The notes under the pieces: generated by a model | What the model saw: the letters and a program-made list of their open reading frames with translations, nothing else | Database searches by the model: none | Told to the model about the DNA's origin: nothing | Shown: piece by piece, positions 44,955 through 56,600 of the stretch | Layout of the letters: each line of letters opens with the position of its first letter | Position numbering within the stretch: the first letter of the stretch is position 1 | Made by a program: the position numbers and the translations under genes | Origin: Leptidea sinapis | Lineage: Eukaryota > Arthropoda > Insecta > Lepidoptera > Pieridae | NCBI RefSeq assembly: GCF_905404315.1 | Contig: NC_066269.1 | Location: 12,778,501-12,842,500, forward strand | Direction of reading: 5' to 3' | Length of the DNA: 64,000 nucleotides

Positions 44955-45225
44955 AAACTATTAATTAATACACAAATAAAATTTGAAAAACAAAATTTTA
45001 TGAACGATGCGGGATTCGAACCCACGACCTCCGGCGTTCCGTGCCGGTGCTCTAACCAATTAAGCTAACCGTTCGAGTACCGCCTCGTTATAAAATTCTG
45101 TTTGCTTTGTTCAACTCTCAGGTCGTGGCTTCAACCCCGCATCGTTCATAAAATTTTGTTTTTCAAATTTTATTTGTGTATTAATCCTAGAATTGAGGGT
45201 TATCACTTTAAAAACATAACATATT
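44955..45225. mobile_element. SINE-B inverted dimer, second half truncated
   Basis: A minus-strand unit (45000-45075) with a perfect CCGGC/GCCGG anticodon stem, then a short body, then a plus-strand remnant (CCCCGCATCGTTCATAAAAT at 45135) and flank. Confidence 0.75.
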
Positions 45226-46044
45226 ATCAATTAATAGTCAGTATTAAATAAGTATAACATAGGTTATTCAACATGCATACAAAATCTGTAATATCTTTGA
45301 AAATATTCATTTAAATTACATGCTGTAAGGGACTATATTGATCTATATTCATTGGACAATGTATTCAAAGTCTTTAAATGGTTAAGACTTAATGCAGTAT
45401 GCTTGAAATCGCTTCTTAAATAATCCATTATTTTTCGTAAAATGTAAAGGATGAATATGGTTATTGTGGGTCACCCCTGATAGACAGATAAAAATATAGA
45501 TACATATACCATCGCGGACTTCTTCGTAGACCTTTTTTTGTACAATAACGAAGTACATTATTTTCATCTATCTCGTAGTGTTTAGCCAGCGCGGCGTTTG
45601 TAACGTAAGCGCAAAAAAATAAGTTCATTTTCAACATCACATTAGAAACCTCTAAAATTAACAGTGTTTCTCTGCAACACTATGCTTGTATTATATATAT
45701 ATGTATATATATGAACCTCTTTCTTGAATCACTCTACAATAAACAGTATCAAAATCCGTTGAGCAGTTTTAAAGATCTAAGCATACATAGGGACAGACAG
45801 CGACTTTGGTTGAATAAGGAAATATTGTAAGAATTAATTATATTGTTTGTTTTTGTATTGCACTAGTATTGTATAATAATGATATATATTAAGATTCTTT
45901 AGACCATTTCAGTCTCCTGCTTCTAGTTATATTGCAAAAAAGTCACGTCAGTTAGGAATGTAATTATTAGAAAAAAATCTGTATCAAATCACATTTTTAT
46001 AAACAGCATGAGAAAAAAACGAACGTCAATAAGTAATGGCATGA
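45226..46044. other. unassigned stretch with repeat fragment
   Basis: 45740-45810 (AAAATCCGTTGAGCAGTTTT, AAGCATACATAGGGACAGAC) resembles an end region of common insect Helitron/RTE-like repeats. Otherwise AT-rich. Confidence 0.35.
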
Positions 46045-46730
46045 ATAAATTATTTATTTAATTATAGTTTTCAGCATCTTTAAGTTTTATTCAATACTTC
46101 AAAAACAAAAAACAATGTTTTATTACAAATAATTTACGATTTTTCAAACTGTGGTCTCCTAATACTAATTTATTTATTTATATACTAATAATCCATCAAC
46201 TTTTATTTATATATAAAACTTAATTAAATAGACTTGTAAATAAAATTACAAATATGCCAATTTAGGATTAAGAATAAAAAATACAAAACATTAATAGGAA
46301 TACCAATCTGTTATTTTATGCTAGTACGTTAATAATAGTAGTGTGTGTGTGTATTTTAAGTGTAGGTGAGTGAGGGTGTGGGTGATTGAGTGTTTTCGCG
46401 TTTATGTTATACAATTTTATATTCGTGTGAATGAACTCTTGAGATTTCGTCTAAAAAGCGTTGCTTAGACATCGCAAAAATGTCAGTACCTGTACTCTTC
46501 TGGGCATAATTTGTAGTTACTTGGGGAACGTAAAACAAGGCAGTGTGACTGGTTTTTTAGTCCGGTACGCTTAGATATATAGATTCCAATAATTCCGAAC
46601 AGTCTATAAGGTTATTCCATAACATATGGAGTAACAGTAAATTGTTTTTTTTTCCGCCGTATAAACAGATGTTCCATTCTTAAGCGGACGCAGACATCGT
46701 CATAGGTGTCGAAGGTGAGAGTAATCCTAA
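46045..46730 (-). pseudogene. LINE ORF2 C-terminus and 3' UTR (minus strand)
   Basis: On the minus strand one frame reads ALFYVPQVTTNYAQKSTGTD and continues to HSHEYKIV and a stop. This is a Jockey/CR1-like C-terminal block ('FYVP...TNY...SP'). Upstream parts are frameshifted. The trailer ends AATAAATAATTTATT at 46045. Confidence 0.6.
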
Positions 46731-47039
46731 TTAATAGAAATGACACAATATTAAAGTAAAAAAAAGGAAATTTATCATGATTAATAATATGGTCTCAGCC
46801 TTAGATCCCTTATGTTATAACATGCGCGTCTAGTCTTTGATAACATATGGATGAGTTTCACTAAGAATAATGAGAATAGAGAAGCGAAGTGAATTATAAA
46901 TGATGTTGGTTCATGATATTGTTTTGGTACACTGTTTCTGAGATATATTATATATTTACACGGTATATAACTACAGTGCATAACTACGTGCTATATATCA
47001 GCTTGGTTATAGACAGTCTCTCAAAGAAAAATTTAAAGA

Positions 47040-47590
47040 AATAAATATTATGACTGTTCATTGTCAGTACATTTATGAAAATTTAATATACGTTCATAAA
47101 AATCGTCACCTTTTTGCTCTTAATAGTGATTTTCATTGTTATAACACTAGAAATAAGGGATTGCTTGTAACTAATTCTAGTAGGCTTCATAAGATACATA
47201 ATAGCTTTAAGGGTAAATGCACTTCTATAATAAAGTCCCAGCCCCTGTTCAGGCATTATCTATAAATAAATTTAAATGTTTTATAAAAAAATGGCTCTGT
47301 CGTAAATCCTATTACTCCACTGCTGAATATCTAAATGATCGGACAGCCTGGGACCAGATTGGGATTATTTTATAGCGATAGAAACGACTGTACAATATTG
47401 TATAATTTTATTGAAAAGAGCGCAAAAAAAGAATGCTGGGATAGTTTCTTGCGCCGCTTCTTCTCTCTCAGAGCGCCATTTGTTTCCAAAGCGGTGGAGG
47501 TATCTAGTAGTTATTAGAAATGACATCAAAAAGAATTCTAAAGGAATCAATTTTGAGAAAATAAATGCCGTTAATGCCTTTTAGTAACTT
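47040..47590 (+). pseudogene. LINE ORF2 C-terminus and 3' UTR
   Basis: Reads HCYNTRNKGLLVTNSSRLHK, then in shifted frames FKCFIKKWLCRKSYYSTAEY and AWDQIGIILz-type ends. The UTR GCGCCGCTTCTTCTCTCTCA is shared with 40060 and 61797. At least one frameshift in the ORF. Confidence 0.75.
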
Positions 47591-47679
47591 AACATGAACG
47601 TATCTACTTTTAAAAGATTAATATTAAGCTGGAAATTTTCAACGTCATTTATTTACATATACTCTGCATACTAAACAAG

Positions 47680-48040
47680 AAAAAAGTGTGTGTACTTATG
47701 TATGCACGCAAGAAGTAATACTTCTTTGACCTAACAAAAATGATTAAAATGATTTATTCCTCGTGCTATTGTACGTTTTTAGAAGGAACAAGTTTGTAAA
47801 AATCTTGCAAAGATGGCTTTGACAATTAAGTATTAAATAATGATATACGGCTGTATGGGCTTGAACCTGTCCAAATAATGACCGGAGAAATCAAATGACG
47901 CCAACGTCAGAAAATTTTAGGAACCAACTTCAACCTGTTACTTTTATGTGTTACAGTTATGCGCGCGCATCTTAAAATTTCACTCTCATCATTTTTCATA
48001 ACGCGCCTAAAGAGGTATAACTTCAAAAACTCCTTTATTT
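47680..48040 (+). repeat. family J repeat
   Basis: Blocks ATGCACGCAAGAAGT.ATAC, AAGATGGCTTTGACAATTAA, GGCTGTATGGGCTTGAAC, GCGCGCATCTTAAAATTTCA and CTCTCATC. Other copies at 49640, 54400 and 56265 (inverted). Class unknown. Confidence 0.7.
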
Positions 48041-48349
48041 TTAAAAGAAGAAAACTGCATTTCAAGATTTGTAATAAATACGATTTTCACACTTGTTGGA
48101 AATGAAATTAATTTAAATAAGACAAAACAACCTTTAATATCATTAGTCATAAGAATTAAATTAATATTTAGACGTATATATTTGTTTTAAATAATATGCA
48201 TACATTGATAAAATGAAGAATTAAAAGAGGTAGGTGCTACTGATAGTTAATTAAAAAAAACTTACTTAAAATTAATTAATTTTTTGGTGCTGACTGTACC
48301 ACTTCTTGCTGACGTCACGAAAGCGTTAATATTATGACGAGAAGGTTTT
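48041..48349. other. unassigned AT-rich stretch
   Basis: Nothing recognised. Confidence 0.5.
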
Positions 48350-48659
48350 TTAATGAAAATAAGGGACGAGACGAGCAGGACTTTCAGTTGATGGTAACTG
48401 ATACGTCCTGCCTATTAAAATGCAGTGCCGCCCAAGATTCTTGAAAAACCCAAACATTCTGAGCGGCACTACACTTGCGCTCGTCATCTTGAGACATACG
48501 ATGTTAAGTCTCATTTGCCCAGTAATTTCACTAGCTACGGCGCCCTTCAGACCGAAACACAATAATGCTTACACATTACTGCTTCACGGCAGAAAATGGC
48601 ACCGTTGTGGTACCCATAATCTAGCCGGGATCCTGTGCAAAGGAGCCGCCCACTGGTAA
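48350..48659 (-). mobile_element. family L repeat, near complete
   Basis: Reversed tail TAATGAAAATAAGGGACGAG to reversed head CGCCCACTGGTAA. Confidence 0.9.
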
Positions 48660-48985
48660 ACGTTACTGGTTACGTTGTGGTAAACAAGATTCATAAACAA
48701 AAATATTATTACTTAAGAATATAATATTACAAAGAATTAACCAATACTAAATTGTGTAAAACGAGATAAAAATACAAAAACCGACAATGACCGACAGCTT
48801 TTGTAACGTATTTCGGTCCTTTTCAATCGTACGTAAATACGCCACAAGCAGATGTCACCACGTTGTTTATGGTACCGGGAAGTGGCGATTTAAATAGTTG
48901 ACAATATTAATTGGGCCGTTATTTAGTGAATTCAAGTTTAATCCAGCTAGAGGATATTTCAGTGTTTTTGCGGCCGTTTCTGTGT
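48660..48985. other. unassigned stretch
   Basis: Contains GTAACGTATTTCGGTCCTTT and a GC-richer patch to 48900. No family assigned. Confidence 0.4.
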
Positions 48986-49430
48986 TTGCATTTTGTTATA
49001 ACTTAATATATACAAATAAAATTTGAAAAACAAAATTTTATGAACGATACGGGATTCGAACCCGAAACAAAAAATGTGAGGGTTATCACTTTAAAAAACA
49101 TAACATATTGTTTATATTTTCAAGAGCGACATCTCAAGCCAATTTCCTAATATGCAAATATTGGGGTTGAGCAGGTTATCAACTGTAAAGTAGATCCTGT
49201 AGATGAAGCCTCAACCTGAGAGTAGAACAAAGCAAGCAGAATTTTATAACGAGGCGGTACTCGAACGGTTAGCTCAGTTGGTTAGAGCACCGGCACGGAA
49301 CGCCGGAGGTCGTTGGTTCGAATCCCGCATCGTTCATAAAATTAAGTTTTTCAAATTTTATTTGTGTATTAATCCTATAAGTGAGGGTTATCTAACTTTA
49401 AATAACATAACATATTGTTTAACTTAATAT
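48986..49430. mobile_element. SINE-B: truncated minus unit joined to complete plus unit
   Basis: A minus-strand tRNA-like 3' arm (49041-49063) is joined to the plus-strand body, then a tRNA-like unit at 49262-49335 with 7-bp acceptor pairing (GAACGGT/ATCGTTC) and a perfect anticodon stem. One mismatch in the T stem (CGTTG) and C at position 33 argue against function. Plus-strand flank follows. Confidence 0.8.
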
Positions 49431-49639
49431 ATATAAATCCTGTGCACTGATGTTTGTTTCCAGTGAAGTCACTGCGTTATAATTGGCGTTCCTCGTTTCG
49501 TTATTTATATTATAAAACCTTTCTTTGTTTCCATTTCTTTTAATATGTCATTAAAACGAGCTCTCTCATTGTCAAACATCTAAAATTATCTATTTAAATT
49601 TTCACTCATTAAAAAAAAAATTGATAAGAAGAAATTGAA

Positions 49640-49800
49640 GGTTATATTATTATTAGCACATAAAAATATGACGTAATTGAATATTAACAAATATGGCTGT
49701 ATGGGCTCGAACCCTATGCCTATCCTAATAATGGAAACGAAAAACAAAAACCAAGAACAAATTAACGAATGTCAGATAATTTCTGAAAACTTATATAATA
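49640..49800 (+). repeat. family J fragment
   Basis: ATGGCTGTATGGGCTCGAAC, CCTATCCTAATAATGG and TAACGAATG match the middle of the other J copies. Confidence 0.6.
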
Positions 49801-49919
49801 TTTATTGCAAAAGTAGTAATAAATAAACAATAAGAACACTCGGAGATTAAAAAAAAGATAACTGACCAATTTGAAATTCTTTTTAAAACCATTTAATTAT
49901 ATCGGCTTTTTACTTACTT

Positions 49920-50232
49920 TACCAGTGGGAGGCTCCCTTGCACAGGATGCCGGCTAGATTATGGGTACCACAACGGCGCCTATTTCTGCCGTGAAGCAGT
50001 AATGTGTAAGCATTACTGTGTTTCGGTCTGAAGGGCGCCGAAGCTAGTGAAATTACTGGGCAAATGAGACTTAACATCTTATGTCTCAAGGTGACGAGCA
50101 CAGTTGTAGTGCTGCTCAGAATTTTTGAGGGATTTCAGGAATCCCGAGCAAGGCGAATCAATTACCATCAGCTGACTACAGTCAGCTGATGGTAATTGAT
50201 TCGCTCGTCTCGTCCCTTATTTTCATAAAAAA
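49920..50232 (+). mobile_element. family L repeat with palindromic end
   Basis: Complete head and body. Near the tail the sequence reverses at 50154-50203 as a perfect 24-bp stem with a 2-base loop (centre CAGCTGACT-AC-AGTCAGCTG). The usual CGTCCTGCTCGTCTCG stretch is rearranged. Confidence 0.9.
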
Positions 50233-50659
50233 AATATCGCCTTAAAAAATTATTTCAATTGACTTTTGTACTGAGCGTTACTTCCGTCAGAAAAAAATTC
50301 TGAGTTACCCTCAAGTCGCGCCTAAAGAAGTTTTATTTCAAAAACTTTTTTGACAACGCGTAAAGAGCTGAGCGTGACTCGTGTAAGGTCAAGATACGGT
50401 CGAACATTGATTGCGCGGAGGGCTTATCGAATCACTTCACTTACAATAATCCCAACTCAATCAAATCCAGAACCTCTACGATTCAATGTGCTCATAATGT
50501 TGACCCAAATATTTTACATCAGACTGTAATGTAGAGAAATTACTTGTTTGCCTTTCTAGCCAAAATAAAATAAACGTATACTTACTTTTTTTTTTAATTT
50601 TCTGTATTTTATGAAAGGTGAATTTTTGTAGTAGATATAGATGTCAAATTATGCAGTTG
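50233..50659. other. unassigned stretch
   Basis: No gene supported. CGCGCCTAAAGAAGTTTTAT (50317) echoes the end of family J. Confidence 0.4.
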
Positions 50660-50822
50660 ATGAGTTTATCTACACCCTTGCTTTAAATCCTCTATTAAAG
50701 ATTTTGAAACAGTTAGGTTATTGCCAAAATTAAAACACCCAATGTTCTAATAACCATTACATCATCCAAACGAGTGTTGTAATGTTGTACTGAATTTCAT
50801 AACAACACACCTTTGTTCGATC
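50660..50822. repeat. family H foldback, first half of split copy
   Basis: AATCCTCTATTAAAGATT, AATAACCATTACATCATCCA and AACGAGTGTT match 20692-20905 and 55590-55735. Interrupted at about 50822 by ~300 bp of unrelated sequence. Confidence 0.65.
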
Positions 50823-51124
50823 CCTTCATGCGCAAAGAGTTTTAACAGACAGCCACATTCTTATTACGCTCTATGCGTAATGCGGTATCTGTATGAATTA
50901 AAAAAAAAACATTTTCGTTTACGCGCGTTCCACACTACCAGAACGTCACACGCTGTAAAAAAAAGTAGGTTTTTCGAATACCCGCCATTTTTCTTGAAAA
51001 AAAGCGATTCAAGTTTTGTGAATTTTAATAATTGGACTATACTAAATGTAAATTACTACTAAAAATAAATTATTATTTCATTAATACTTAGTTTATCTGT
51101 ATTTAATCAGTAATGGATGATATA

Positions 51125-51262
51125 AGTTATTACTAGGACTGGCTGTTTTAATGTTAGAGGATTCATATTCTGGGTATAAATAAAGTATTGTATGCAACTG
51201 TTGATAATTAGTTATTAAAACACTCATGTGATACTATTATCACACTCGGCTTCGCCTCGTTT
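51125..51262. repeat. family H foldback, second half of split copy
   Basis: GGACTGGCTGTTTTAATGTT, GTATGCAACTGTTGATAATT and TATTAAAACACTCATGTGAT, then cut short before its inverted partner. Confidence 0.65.
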
Positions 51263-51320
51263 GATAAACCCAAAAAAATTTTTACGAAATAAATAATTTT
51301 GTTACTCTTATTATACCATA

Positions 51321-51512
51321 TAGCCGAATGGTTAGTGACCCTGATTACTAAGCTGGAGGTCTAGAGGTCCCAGGCTCGAATCCCGGTAGGTGCAATCATT
51401 TACATGATAAATATGGATGTTTGTTTCCGAGTCATGGATGTTTATATGTATGTTTAAGTAAGTATATTGACTTAAATATATCGTTGTCTTGTACCCATAG
51501 TACGGGCAATGT
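51321..51512 (+). mobile_element. SINE-A copy, 3' truncated
   Basis: Head GCCGAATGGTTAGTGACCCT, a small internal duplication (GGAGGTCTAGAGGTCC) and body to CCCATAGTACGGGCAATG. The tail is absent. Confidence 0.8.
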
Positions 51513-53398
51513 TAAAAACATTATGTATTTCAATAATGGCTATCAATTTGTAGTTTAATTTGAAAAAAGTATAACGGTTAAATGAAATAATGTGTGTTTT
51601 ATTAAAATAAGCTATCTTTTCTAGTTTGAAAAATGTCATTAATTTCCAAACTCGATTCTAATAAGCAATCTGTGTGTTTATATGTATATAATATTATAAT
51701 ATGCTACTAAGAATCCTGCTGTTTGTTGTATAATAAATATTATGAAGATTTACCAAAATCTTACATCTCATAAGCAGATACATTATCATGATCGTCAAAA
51801 GAGAGAGTCATAAAAGTAAATGGACAGGATCGTGTGATAAAATGATTCGAGGTTGTTAAATTTATATGAAAAAGTTTTAAGATTACAGCGAAATGTATCT
51901 TTAAACTTTTAGTGGGAAGGTTTAAGTTTCTTTGAATTGTACTTTGAGTCATGCTCTATTTCAATGCATATATTTGGGGATCTCTCGTTTTTCTATACAG
52001 CTTCTTACGGAATAGAAATTTGCAATTAACTTGATGGTACCTTACCGCCCTGATCTCTTCCAGTTTTGGAATAATCATAGGAGCTCATCGGCATTACAGC
52101 TAATGCACCTTTTAGGAGATATTAAAGTCAAATATTCCTTAAAACAATGTACAATGAAGTTCATTCCACAATTTTCCTTATGATCATTAGTTTAAGAAAC
52201 TAGAGGAAATTATTAGCCATCGAGTAGGTTGATGTGACAGTATTTTGGATTTTTAGTACTGTTTGCCTCAATAGCCCTTACGATTTCCTCAACTGCGTGA
52301 AGACAATGCGATTCGAGTCAAAGAGATTCTATGTCAAATGTATCACGAAAGTGGACCCCGTCTCAACGAAGACAGTAAGGACTGAATCGAGATTACCAAT
52401 GGTAATTGGATAGTCAATTATAGAGAAGGCTGTGTGAGGATATCGGTATGTAGGAAGCAGCTTGCTTCTCCCAAGGATTGGGATGGAGAAGAGCTTTGTA
52501 AAGGAAGCGGCTTGATACTTTTTAAAATTCTGAGGCATGATAGGCAGCTTAAAGTCGTGGCTCTATGCACAAGAAAGAAAGGCCATATATATCGTAATTC
52601 TATTTAATTTTATACAGATAAATGTTGTAATTTTATTTAAAATCATTACCAATTTTTTTTTTCAACTTCTACCTCACAAATAAACTTGGTATATAGATAT
52701 AACTGATAATAAACAAAGAAAATGCAAAGTGTTTACACTATCGTTGACAATGCTGTCAATACAATGATAATTCTGAAGTTTTCCTACTGACAGCTGCCTT
52801 GCAAATAAACGCGGTAAACGTTATACGTCCGAACAAACCATTCGTAAGCAAAATGTCTATTTGTAAACATTTTACATATTCTTGGTTTATGCTTAGTTAT
52901 AACTTTATGCCAATTTTATTTGTAAGGCCGCTAATGTTTAGGCAGATAGTTTAATATACTTAGCATGTATAGTTCTTAGTATTTTAATGTAACGATGTAA
53001 TATAACTTTCATGGAATAAAAAAACAAATAACAGTGACATCAATTCGAGTCTTTTGATCGTTCTGAAACTTTGAGGCTCCAGCTTATCACATTTACATTT
53101 TCGTTCAATAATGTTGATTACCACGTTCGGCCTGATTTGTCCCCTTGTAGCAAAGTTGGTATTAACACCGTATTTGCATTTAAAATTACAAAATCCAAAT
53201 TGGCAACTTGATTTCAAAAGTAATGAGGTAAATAATGATGGTACATAGTGACTCTATAAACTAAATGATAAATATTTTGGTAATACATATATTGAATGGT
53301 GTTAAAAAAAGACAGATGTATTTTATATAGCATCTGTAAGCTATTATTAACTATATATTATTATAAGAGTGAAGAAAGAATGACGTATCAAATAATAA
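51513..53398. other. unassigned AT-rich stretch
   Basis: No gene or repeat recognised with confidence. The part 52300-52560 has higher GC and short frames on both strands but no recognisable protein. Confidence 0.4.
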
Positions 53399-53640
53399 GG
53401 CAAGTGTGTGTGGGCAAGTCGGTCGCGGGAGACCTCGTAGAACATTCTTTGACCGAATTAGAGACGTCTTGAAAAAAGGAAAGGTACGAAGGATCCGGAA
53501 CTGGTGAGAATGTATGATAAGAGTAATGAATGTAGAGGAAGTGAGTGAGGTTTGTAAGTATAGAAGCAAGTGGCATTCTGTTGTCTCTGTCTACCCCGAC
53601 GAGAATAAGGCGTGAGTGCATGTGTGTGTGTGTGTAATAT
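53399..53640 (+). pseudogene. RTE-type LINE C-terminus with TG tail
   Basis: One frame reads GRGRPRRTFFDRIRDVLKKG, a stop, then VMNVEEVSEVCKYRSKWHSV and VSVYPDENKA before the end. This is the C-terminal block of RTE-like ORF2s in insects. The TGTGTGTG run (53619-53634) fits an RTE microsatellite tail. Confidence 0.7.
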
Positions 53641-53734
53641 ATTTTAAATATATAAATACCTAAGTATTTATAATAAGTGTTTTGTGTTATTTTTTATAGA
53701 CGTGGGAGGCTCCTTTACACAGGGTGTATATCAG

Positions 53735-53878
53735 CAAGAGGGTTTATCTAGATGTACAAATTATCTAAGCGAGATAGAATAAGGAATAGACAAATTAGAT
53801 ATATAAGACAATACTAACTGATGTACTATTGAAAAATTGACCAGCTCAAGTGGAGATGGAGAGGCCATATGATGTAAA
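53735..53878 (+). pseudogene. LINE ORF2 fragment
   Basis: Reads RIRNRQIRYIRQY, stops, then IDQLKWRWRGHM, the 'LKW.W.GH' block after the RT domain in RTE/R-type LINEs. Stops are present. Confidence 0.55.
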
Positions 53879-53882
53879 GCAC

Positions 53883-54178
53883 CCAGTGAGAGGCTCCTAC
53901 ACAGGATGCCGGCTAGTTTATGGGATATACCACAACAGCGCTAATTTTCCCCGTGAAGCATTAATGTGTAAACATTACTGTGTTTCCGTATGAAGGGCGC
54001 CTTAGCTAGTGAAATTACTGGGCAAATCAGACTTAACATCTTATGTCTCAAGGTCACAAGCGGAATTGTAGTGCCGCTCAGAATTTTTGGGTTTTTCAGA
54101 AATCCTGAGTGGTACTGCATTGTAATGGGCAAGGCGTATCAATTACCATCAGCTGAACGTCCTGTTCATCCTGTACTA
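53883..54178 (+). mobile_element. family L repeat
   Basis: Head CCAGTGAGAGGCTCC, hairpin GTGCCGCTCAG / CCTGAGTGGTAC, tail missing its A run. A 23-bp head fragment also lies at 53702-53724. Confidence 0.85.
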
Positions 54179-54399
54179 AGTTAAATAACCTACTAAATGT
54201 ATGGGAGTGTTTAATATCAAAATTTTGGATACTTCTCGTTTGATTTATAAAAAGTTATGGATGTCGTTTTATTTATTAGGTAAAGTTCTTTCGATATCAG
54301 TTTAATTTTTCTGGATATCTATAATAGTTACGGAATAATCCTCTGATCACACTTAACGATTACAGTCTGTATAAGTTTATTGGATGCTGTTACGATGAA

Positions 54400-54790
54400 G
54401 AAAAAAAATTGTTTGTTTATTTATATATGCACGCAAGAAGTTATACTTCTTTGGCCTAACGATGCAAAAATATAAATATATAATTAGCCTAACTAAGCAA
54501 AAATATAATATAAAATAATTTATTCTACGTTTTTAGAAAGAACAAATTTTCTTGCAAAGATGGCTTTGACAATTAAATATTAAATAATGAATACGGCTGT
54601 ATGGACTTGAGCCCTTTGCCTGTCCTAATAATGGACGAAGTATCAAAAAAAAAAATAACGAATGACGCAACCGTAAGAAAATTATAGGTAGGTACCTACT
54701 TCAACCTGTTACTTTTGTGTTACAGTGATGTGCGCGCATCTTAAAATTTCACTCTCATCGTTTTAACTTTATAACTTCAAAAATCTTGAG
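54400..54790 (+). repeat. family J repeat
   Basis: TATGCACGCAAGAAGTTATA, GATGGCTTTGACAATTAAAT, GTGCGCGCATCTTAAAATTT. Best match is 47680-48040. Confidence 0.7.
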
Positions 54791-54998
54791 GAACGTGTTC
54801 ATTCCTGCGAAGATATTCAAGTTTGGGTGTAAATTGAACCAACTGGCAGTAGGCTTATAACGGCTTAATAAGCCCAGGTGTTTTCATGCAATTTAGCAGT
54901 ACAGTAAATATCGAATTGCGGAAAATTACCTTTACGGTTGCCAAGGCAACTTCTGGTAGTGACATCAGTTTTGCTTCACTTAATATTGAGTCTTCTTA

Positions 54999-55315
54999 CG
55001 GCCGTTCCCAATATTGAGTCTATCTCCGGTTGTGGCCTACTTAAGATAAAAATCGTAACTATCGTTGACTTTTCTGTCCCAATAAACTTATCGACGGTAA
55101 CTCACCTTATCCGTACACGCTGTCTATCGAAGGGACGGCGTAGCTTACCAGCGATAGAAGTTTGAATAGAAATTGCAATTCACGCGTGCCAATCTAAGGC
55201 GATAAGAATGAGTTATCCGGTATATTGGGACAGCTTCAGATTATTGACAGCTTATTACTGACAGTAGAAGGTAGTAATTCACCTCTATCTGTAGATAGTA
55301 TATTGGGAACGGCCG
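54999..55315 (+). mobile_element. PIF/Harbinger-like MITE, copy 3
   Basis: CGGCCGTTCCCAATATTGAG to ATATTGGGAACGGCCG. Flanks TTA (54996-54998) and TGA (55316-55318) suggest a mutated TTA/TAA duplication. Confidence 0.8.
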
Positions 55316-55589
55316 TGAGAAAAAAGCGATTCAGTCGATTGTAGGTATGTAATTTGCAGTCATTGACAGATTGACAGATGACGGCTATAATCTTGTAAAA
55401 AAGGAGATAGCCGAAATCCACTTAGCCAGATTATACTTTTATGACCAATCGCGATATTGTTATTACTACTATTTCAAACTTATGTCAAATGACTGCACGT
55501 TTCATGGTAATCTAAATTGCAATTTTTATTTAGGCAGTCTCGCCTCTTATTACGTAATATAATAGTATTTATCTAGGATTTAAAGTATG

Positions 55590-55862
55590 GGGCTTTAAAT
55601 CCTCTATTAAAGATTCTAAAAGATTCTAAACAGTGCCAACATTAAAACACTCGTTTGGATGATGTAATGGTTACTAAGACTGGCTTTTTTAATGTTAGAC
55701 GTAACTGTTTCAGAATCTTATATAGAGGATTCATATTATAGGTGTAGATAATGAATTGTATGCAACTGTTGACAATTAGGTATTAAAACACTCATGTGAT
55801 ACTATTATCATAAACTCACCTTCGTGTTTTAATACCCCTTATTATACAACAGTTGCATAAAT
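55590..55862. repeat. family H foldback, most complete copy
   Basis: Two modules side by side: AATCCTCTATTAAAGATTCT paired with AGAATCTTATATAGAGGATT around a CATTAAAACAC... core, and the TATGCAACTGTTG / CAACAGTTGCATA hairpin. Confidence 0.75.
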
Positions 55863-56264
55863 AATTATTACATCCTCTTTGACGGAGTTATTAAGAAACA
55901 TCGTATCAATATTATTATAGCCTCTTTTGTGAAGTTATCAAATTCTAAGTATAGATCATATAAGCATAATATTTTCATGGATTATATTTGAAATTGTTAC
56001 GCTCCAACTACCATAATACGTGTAGAGCCTAACTCAATTTCCGTCGAACGAAAGGGATGATCGATTGAGCTCACTAACGGGTAAACTAGCCTGCTACTTT
56101 CTCAGCTTGTCATTATATCATTTGTGACTACACTGATATGAAAATGAATTGAAATATGACATAATATATTTGATACCTTCTCTATAATTAGTCCACTATT
56201 TTCCAATAAAATCTATCAGCAATATAACACGATATTATGCCAATTTCTTTTTGAAGTTATAATT
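55863..56264. other. unassigned AT-rich stretch
   Basis: Nothing recognised. Confidence 0.5.
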
Positions 56265-56600
56265 CTTTAGGCGCGTTTTGAAAAAATGATGAGAGTGGAA
56301 TTTTAAGATGCGCGCGCATCACTAACACAAGTTACAGAGTGAAGTTGGTTCCTTAAATTTTCTGACGTTTGCGACATTCGTTATTTTTTTTTTGGTTTCT
56401 TCGTCCATTATTAGGACAGGCAAAGGGTTCAAGCCCATACAGACTTATTCGTTATTTAATAATTAATTGTCAAAACCATCATTGCAAGATTTTTACAATA
56501 TTGTTCTTTCTACAAACGTAGAATAGCAGCAAGAATAAATAATTTTAAGGATTTTTGCTTTGTTCGCATACATAAGTATACACACACTTTTTTTTAATTA
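56265..56600 (-). repeat. family J repeat, inverted copy
   Basis: The reverse complement of the J blocks: GATGCGCGCGCATC, GGACAGGCAAAGGGTTCAAG, CATACATAAGTATACACACA. Confidence 0.7.

Noticed and set aside
48420..48659. Recurrent frame KNPKILSGTT...LICPVISLA in many places
   Set aside because: The frame is the family L repeat itself. It occurs in both orientations, with stops and truncations, and has no sign of coding constraint.
52329..52538. 69-residue minus-strand frame as a gene
   Set aside because: No recognisable domain and no start context or splice support. The complementary strand is equally open in pieces.
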